The notes below the pieces were generated by a model, which saw only the letters and a program-made list of their open reading frames with translations, made no database searches and was not told where the DNA came from. A stretch of 16,285 nucleotides of DNA from Oscillospiraceae bacterium (GTDB lineage Bacteria; Bacillota; Clostridia; Oscillospirales; Oscillospiraceae), in assembly GCA_016297855.1 (NCBI GenBank), contig JAEDFW010000032.1, forward strand, positions 1 through 16,285, read 5' to 3'. Numbering within the stretch: the stretch's first letter is position 1; each line of letters begins with the position of its first letter. Positions 12,890 through 16,285 of this stretch are shown here, piece after piece. The position numbers and the translations under genes were made by a program.

Positions 12890-13810
12890 TCAGATATCAA
12901 ATACACCCAGCATCACGATGCCGACGACGACGAGCGCGATCATAATGTAGTGCTTGGCAGACAACTTTTCCTTCAGGAAGATGCGGCTCCACACAACCGA
13001 GGCCACGCAGTATGCCGAGATGATCGGCGCCGACAGCGCTACATGCGCGGAGTCCGCAATGGCGTAGATATACGCGAACTGACCGGCAGTCTCGAAAATC
13101 GCGCCGACGTATTTGGGCGCTTCCATCTTAGGTACGAGCTTGTCCTTCTTGATAATGACAACATAGAGGAAGCTGACCACGGCGGCAAGCAGGAACGTCA
13201 GCTCATAAGCGACGTTGGCCGAGTCTTCGTTGAGCGTCTCAAGCACCAGAGAATCGGCGAATGTACCTGCAGCGTCCAGCAGGCAGTATGCCACCGGCAG
13301 GCACAGAGCCAGCCATGATTTGGCGTATTTGTAGTTGGAGGCCTCCTGCCGCGCTGCACGCAGCGCGTCATCCTCGCGCGACTCCACAACGCCCAGACCG
13401 ATGACACCCGCACACACCAGCGCCACCGCGCCGATGACTGCCCAGCGCATACCGCCCGTGATCGAATCGTCCAGCGTGCCGGTGAGCAGGCACAGAACCG
13501 CCACAATCGCGCCGGAGGAGTTGCAGATGGGCGACGAGATCGACAGCTCGATATACCGCAGGCCAATGTAGCCCAGCGTCATCGAGCCGATATACAGCAG
13601 TGAAACCGGCAGGTACGTCCAGATGACGCTCCACGAAATCTCGGTACCCGTCAGAATCTCGTACAGCGCGTGCAGGCCCATGACGACGCCAACTGCGATG
13701 ACCATTTTGAGATGGCTGTACTTATCGCGCGCATCGCGGCAGCCAATTTTGGAAAACAGATCAGAGCCGCTCCAGCAGAGCAGCGCGATGATGGAAAGCC
13801 AGAACCACAT
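12890..13810 (-). CDS. EamA/DMT-family membrane transporter
   Basis: A 306-aa, about ten-segment inner-membrane protein of the drug/metabolite transporter superfamily. It has the two-repeat EamA layout: repeat 1 about 1-142 and repeat 2 about 165-305, with a charged cytoplasmic linker between (VESREDDALRAARQEASNY). Each repeat ends as EamA units do, the second with WSRIFLKEKLSAKHYIMIALVVVGIVML. EamA proteins mostly export amino acids, their derivatives or other small metabolites. AAGGAG lies 10 nt before the ATG in a long purine-rich run. It is 38 nt after the PLP lyase gene without a terminator, so it may move that enzyme's substrate or product; this link is inferred from the operon only. 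Confidence 0.85.
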   Translation of the reverse strand: MWFWLSIIALLCWSGSDLFSKIGCRDARDKYSHLKMVIAVGVVMGLHALYEILTGTEISWSVIWTYLPVSLLYIGSMTLGYIGLRYIELSISSPICNSSGAIVAVLCLLTGTLDDSITGGMRWAVIGAVALVCAGVIGLGVVESREDDALRAARQEASNYKYAKSWLALCLPVAYCLLDAAGTFADSLVLETLNEDSANVAYELTFLLAAVVSFLYVVIIKKDKLVPKMEAPKYVGAIFETAGQFAYIYAIADSAHVALSAPIISAYCVASVVWSRIFLKEKLSAKHYIMIALVVVGIVMLGVFDI

Positions 13811-13848
13811 ATATGATTTTCTCCTTTTTTCTCTCTCTTTTTACAGTG

Positions 13849-15132
13849 CTACGGCAGTACGACAAGCCCTGCGTCCACCAGCTTCTGCAGGCTCATGAGG
13901 ATGCCGAGCTTGGCGTGATACCAAGTTAAGCCGCCCTGGAAATACACGGCATACGGCTCACGGATGGGCCCGTCGGCGGACAGCTCGATGGAAGAGCCCT
14001 GCACGAACGCGCCTGCTGCCATGACAACCTCAGAGTCATATCCCGGCATCGCCCACGGTACGGGCGTGACATAACTGTCAACCGGAGCTGCCGCCTGAAT
14101 GCCGCGGCAGAAGGCCAGCATCCGCTCAGCGGAGCCGAGCTGCACGGCCTGAATGATGTCGTGCCGTTCCTCCGAACCGTTCGGTACCACCGGGAAACCA
14201 AGCCGTTCATAGACGTTGGCCGCGAAGATCGCACCCTTCAGCGCGCCCGAGACGACCGTCGGCGCCAGGAAAAAGCCCTGATACAGGCTGGGCAGCAGTC
14301 CCAGATTCGCGCCGACCTCCTGCCCGAGCCCCGGCGCAGAGAGCCGGTAAGCGCAGCGCTCGACAAGATCAGCCCGCCCGCAGATATAACCGCCGATGGG
14401 AGCCAAGCCGCCGCCGGGGTTTTTGATGAGCGAGCCGACGATCATGTCAGCGCCCACGTTCGACGGTTCCAGCGTCTCGACAAACTCTCCGTAGCAGTTA
14501 TCCACCATGCAGATCACACCGGGCTTGACCTGCTTGCAGAAGGCGATCAGCTCGCCGATCTGCTGCACCGAGAAGGTGGGACGGGTGGCGTAACCCTTGG
14601 AGCGCTGGATGGTGATGAGCTTCGTCTTTTCGTTGATGGCCGCGCGGATGGCGTCATAGTCAAACGAACCGTCGGGCAGAAGCTCGGCCTGCCGGTAGCT
14701 GACGCCGTACTCTTTTAAGGAGCACTTGGACGGACGGATGCCGATGACCTCCTCCAGTGTGTCATACGGTGCGCCTACCGGGCTGAGCAGCTCGTCGCCC
14801 GGCAGCAGATTCGCGCCAAGCGCCACCGCCAGCGCGTGCGTGCCGCAGGTGATCTGCGGCCGGACGAGCGCGGCCTCGGTGCCGAATGCTGACGCGTAGA
14901 CCTTTTCCAGCCGCTCGCGCCCCACATCGTCGTAGCCGTAGCCGGTGGTCGCGGCAAAGCACGTGGCATCGACGCGGTTTTCCTGCATCGCGCGGATGAC
15001 CTTTGCCTGATTGTACTCTGCTACCTGATCGACCGCTGCAAAGCGGCTCTCGAGCGAAGCGAGCACCTGCTCGCCGTATTCATATACCGCCCGGCTCAGG
15101 CCCAGAGATTCATACATCTGTACCAGTTCCAT
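13849..15132 (-). CDS. PLP enzyme of the methionine gamma-lyase/YnbB family
   Basis: A 427-aa fold-type I PLP-dependent enzyme of the family often named methionine gamma-lyase family or aluminum resistance protein (PF06838). The signs are TTGYGYDDVGRERLE (62-76), RPQITCGTHA (91-100), the cofactor aspartate in MVDNCYGEF (Asp211) and the probable PLP lysine in SLIKNPGGG (Lys237), followed by GGYICGR. By family it probably cleaves or rearranges a sulfur or other amino acid, but I know of no firm reaction for these proteins. The ATG overlaps the AbrB stop codon by one base (TAATG), with GGAGAG 6 nt upstream. The EamA gene follows closely. Length is normal and no break is seen. Confidence 0.9.
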   Translation of the reverse strand: MELVQMYESLGLSRAVYEYGEQVLASLESRFAAVDQVAEYNQAKVIRAMQENRVDATCFAATTGYGYDDVGRERLEKVYASAFGTEAALVRPQITCGTHALAVALGANLLPGDELLSPVGAPYDTLEEVIGIRPSKCSLKEYGVSYRQAELLPDGSFDYDAIRAAINEKTKLITIQRSKGYATRPTFSVQQIGELIAFCKQVKPGVICMVDNCYGEFVETLEPSNVGADMIVGSLIKNPGGGLAPIGGYICGRADLVERCAYRLSAPGLGQEVGANLGLLPSLYQGFFLAPTVVSGALKGAIFAANVYERLGFPVVPNGSEERHDIIQAVQLGSAERMLAFCRGIQAAAPVDSYVTPVPWAMPGYDSEVVMAAGAFVQGSSIELSADGPIREPYAVYFQGGLTWYHAKLGILMSLQKLVDAGLVVLP

Positions 15133-15365
15133 TATTCTCTCTCCATGCCGTCGAAAATTTGCTTGGCCGCGTCCTGCAGGACGTCGGGCCTGGTTACGAT
15201 GATGCCGGTCTGTTCATCGCCAAGGATCAGCAGTGTATCGCCCGGCTGGATGTGGAACAGTGTCCGCGCATCCTTGGGGATGACGATTTGACCCTTTTCA
15301 CCGACCTTTGCCGTACCGAAGATGTGCCGCCGGGGTTTCCCCAGCAGGTGTTTACCGCCTGGCAT
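15132..15365 (-). CDS. SpoVT/AbrB-type swapped-hairpin DNA-binding protein
   Basis: A 77-aa protein with a single AbrB/MazE-type domain at about 18-60 (AKVGEKGQIVIPKDARTLFHIQPGDTLLILGD), the dimeric swapped-hairpin fold that binds DNA. The basic lead KHLLGKPRRHIFG precedes it, and a short helical tail follows. The start at 15365 has AGGAGG 5 nt upstream; an in-frame ATG seven codons earlier has no SD. It is the first gene of an operon whose second gene overlaps its stop codon, so autoregulation of the lyase/EamA operon is plausible. No toxin gene follows, which argues against a MazE-like antitoxin. Confidence 0.88.
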   Translation of the reverse strand: MPGGKHLLGKPRRHIFGTAKVGEKGQIVIPKDARTLFHIQPGDTLLILGDEQTGIIVTRPDVLQDAAKQIFDGMERE

Positions 15366-15370
15366 AGCCG

Positions 15371-15376
15371 CCTCCT
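15371..15376 (-). promoter_or_regulatory. RBS that fixes the AbrB start
   Basis: AGGAGG on the minus strand (15376-15371), 5 nt before ATG 15365. It lies inside the longer in-frame reading that starts at 15386, which lacks an SD. Confidence 0.8.
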
Positions 15377-15424
15377 GTTCATACAATCAATCACGGGCAT
15401 CCGCCCTGCAGAATGGAAATTTTC

Positions 15425-15463
15425 ATACTTGTATAACTTAGTGCGTGAAGCAGCGTTTGTCAA
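15425..15463 (-). promoter_or_regulatory. Promoter of the AbrB-lyase-EamA operon
   Basis: A consensus TTGACA (15463-15458) is followed after 17 nt by TAAGTT (15440-15435), a poor -10. Near the expected start site is a small inverted repeat, ATAC-TT-GTAT (15425-15434), which could be a binding site for the AbrB-type product. The -35 is convincing; the exact -10 and operator are uncertain. Confidence 0.55.
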
Positions 15464-15497
15464 GAGAAAAATTTCCCGGCGCACAAGCCTGCGCCGG
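15464..15497 (-). terminator. proC terminator
   Basis: An 8-bp perfect stem, CCGGCGCA (15476-15483) with TGCGCCGG (15490-15497), and a 6-nt loop are followed on the minus strand by GAAATTTTTCTC. It lies 8 nt after the proC stop and abuts the -35 box of the next operon. Confidence 0.85.
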
Positions 15498-15505
15498 AAA
15501 AACCT

Positions 15506-16285
15506 CTACAACATTTTGCTTTTTTCGTATGCCGCGATCACGGCCTCCATCACTGCGCTGCGAAAGCCGCGCGCCTCCAGCGTTCGTACACCCAGAATGG
15601 TCGTACCGCCGGGCGAGCATACTGCGTCCTTGAGCTGGCCGGGGTGCTGTCCGGATGCAAGCGCCAGCTGCGCCGAACCAAGTGTCATCTGCGCCGCCAG
15701 CTCCATGGCAGCTGCGCGAGGAAGTCCGCACGCCACGCCGCCGTCAGCCAGCGCCTCAAGAAACAGATCTACAAACGCCGGGCCGCACCCGGCCACTGCA
15801 GAAGCTGCATCGATCTGCTGCTCGTCAAGCTGCAGAAAGCGGCCCGCGCCCGCCATCACAGCAGAAAACTGCGCCGCCTCTGCCTGTGTAACGGCATCAT
15901 TATAACAGTAAGTGATCATACCCGCGCCGATGGCTGCAGGCGTGTTCGGCATGATGCGGATGACAGGATACGCGCCTGCAGCCATTTCCGCAATTCGCTG
16001 CATGGTAAGCCCTGCGGCCATTGTGACCAGAACAAACCGGCTGCGTCTTTCTGAAAGAACAGGCGCAAGAGAAGCAAGCAGTGCCTGCATCATCTGCGGC
16101 TTCACGCCAAGAAAGAGAAAATCAGCCTCGCGCGCTGCCTGTTCGTTGCTGACAACCTCGCCGCCCAGTTCCTTTGCAAGCGCCGAAGCCTTCGCCGCTG
16201 TCCGGTTGGCCAATAGCAGACGGCAGTCCGTGCTCCGCGCAGCTGCGCAAGCAAGCGCGCCGCCCATGTTGCCGGTTCCGATAAA
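15506..16285 (-). CDS. proC: Pyrroline-5-carboxylate reductase, first codons missing
   Basis: Catalyses the last step of proline synthesis, reduction of pyrroline-5-carboxylate with NAD(P)H in the cytoplasm. The visible 259 codons start FIGTGNMGGAL, so only about three or four residues (usually MKIG or similar) lie beyond the right edge. The dinucleotide-binding GTGNMG is present, then LGVKPQ, VIRIMPNTPAAIGAG, the AVAGCGPAFV helix region, and the family signature QLKDAVCSPGGTTILGVRTLE near the C-terminus. The annotated-looking ATG at 16267 is internal, because it falls in the middle of the nucleotide-binding motif. The gene ends at its own terminator and is separate from the AbrB operon. Confidence 0.95.
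   Translation of the reverse strand, partial: FIGTGNMGGALACAAARSTDCRLLLANRTAAKASALAKELGGEVVSNEQAAREADFLFLGVKPQMMQALLASLAPVLSERRSRFVLVTMAAGLTMQRIAEMAAGAYPVIRIMPNTPAAIGAGMITYCYNDAVTQAEAAQFSAVMAGAGRFLQLDEQQIDAASAVAGCGPAFVDLFLEALADGGVACGLPRAAAMELAAQMTLGSAQLALASGQHPGQLKDAVCSPGGTTILGVRTLEARGFRSAVMEAVIAAYEKSKML

Noticed and set aside
15132..15365. MazE-type antitoxin
   Set aside because: The domain fits, but the coupled neighbour is a 427-aa PLP enzyme, not a small toxin.

Overview
The window looks like a chromosomal stretch from a GC-rich member of the Bacillota, probably class Clostridia and perhaps an Oscillospiraceae-type gut bacterium. The reasons are strong AGGAGG-type ribosome binding sites, compact U-tract terminators, lipoprotein binding proteins in ABC operons, a SpoVT/AbrB-type regulator, a two-OB-fold SSB-like protein and a PF06838-type PLP enzyme. 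The lineage is inferred from gene content and style only. I see no insertion sequence, phage gene, CRISPR array, rRNA or tRNA.

Left part, plus strand. A minus-strand gene with an N-terminal CxxC zinc-ribbon start runs off the left edge (1-44). It diverges from dapF (219-1067, GTG start), which is followed 27 nt later by a dicarboxylate/amino-acid:cation symporter (1095-2345) that ends at a clear terminator. Then come an XRE-type HTH/TPR regulator with its own promoter (2459-3598) and an MFS exporter (3692-4942). The exporter's -10 region and SD sit in a perfect 8-bp inverted repeat, so the pair looks like a local regulator and target.

Middle part, minus strand. A YgiQ-family radical SAM protein (7569-5671) lies upstream of a two-OB-fold SSB-like protein (5603-4983). 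Next are two tandem polar amino-acid ABC importer operons, each ordered lipoprotein binding protein, permease, ATPase: 10017-7687 and 12697-10238. Each has its own promoter and terminator, and each has a hairpin without a U-tract between the binding-protein gene and the permease gene. The second binding protein lacks the arginine that normally holds the substrate alpha-carboxylate.

Right part, minus strand. A tight operon encodes an AbrB-type protein (15365-15132), a methionine gamma-lyase-family PLP enzyme (15132-13849, overlapping the stop codon by one base) and an EamA/DMT transporter (13810-12890). It ends in two successive terminators. Upstream is proC (15506 to the right edge, missing only its first few codons), whose terminator runs directly into the -35 box of the AbrB operon.

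Overall this is mostly housekeeping and transport: DAP/lysine and proline synthesis, amino-acid uptake, and small-molecule export. No obviously new system stands out. The items most worth a second look are the AbrB/PLP-lyase/EamA operon, the atypical binding-site residues in two transport proteins, and a start-codon hairpin in front of the SSB-like gene.
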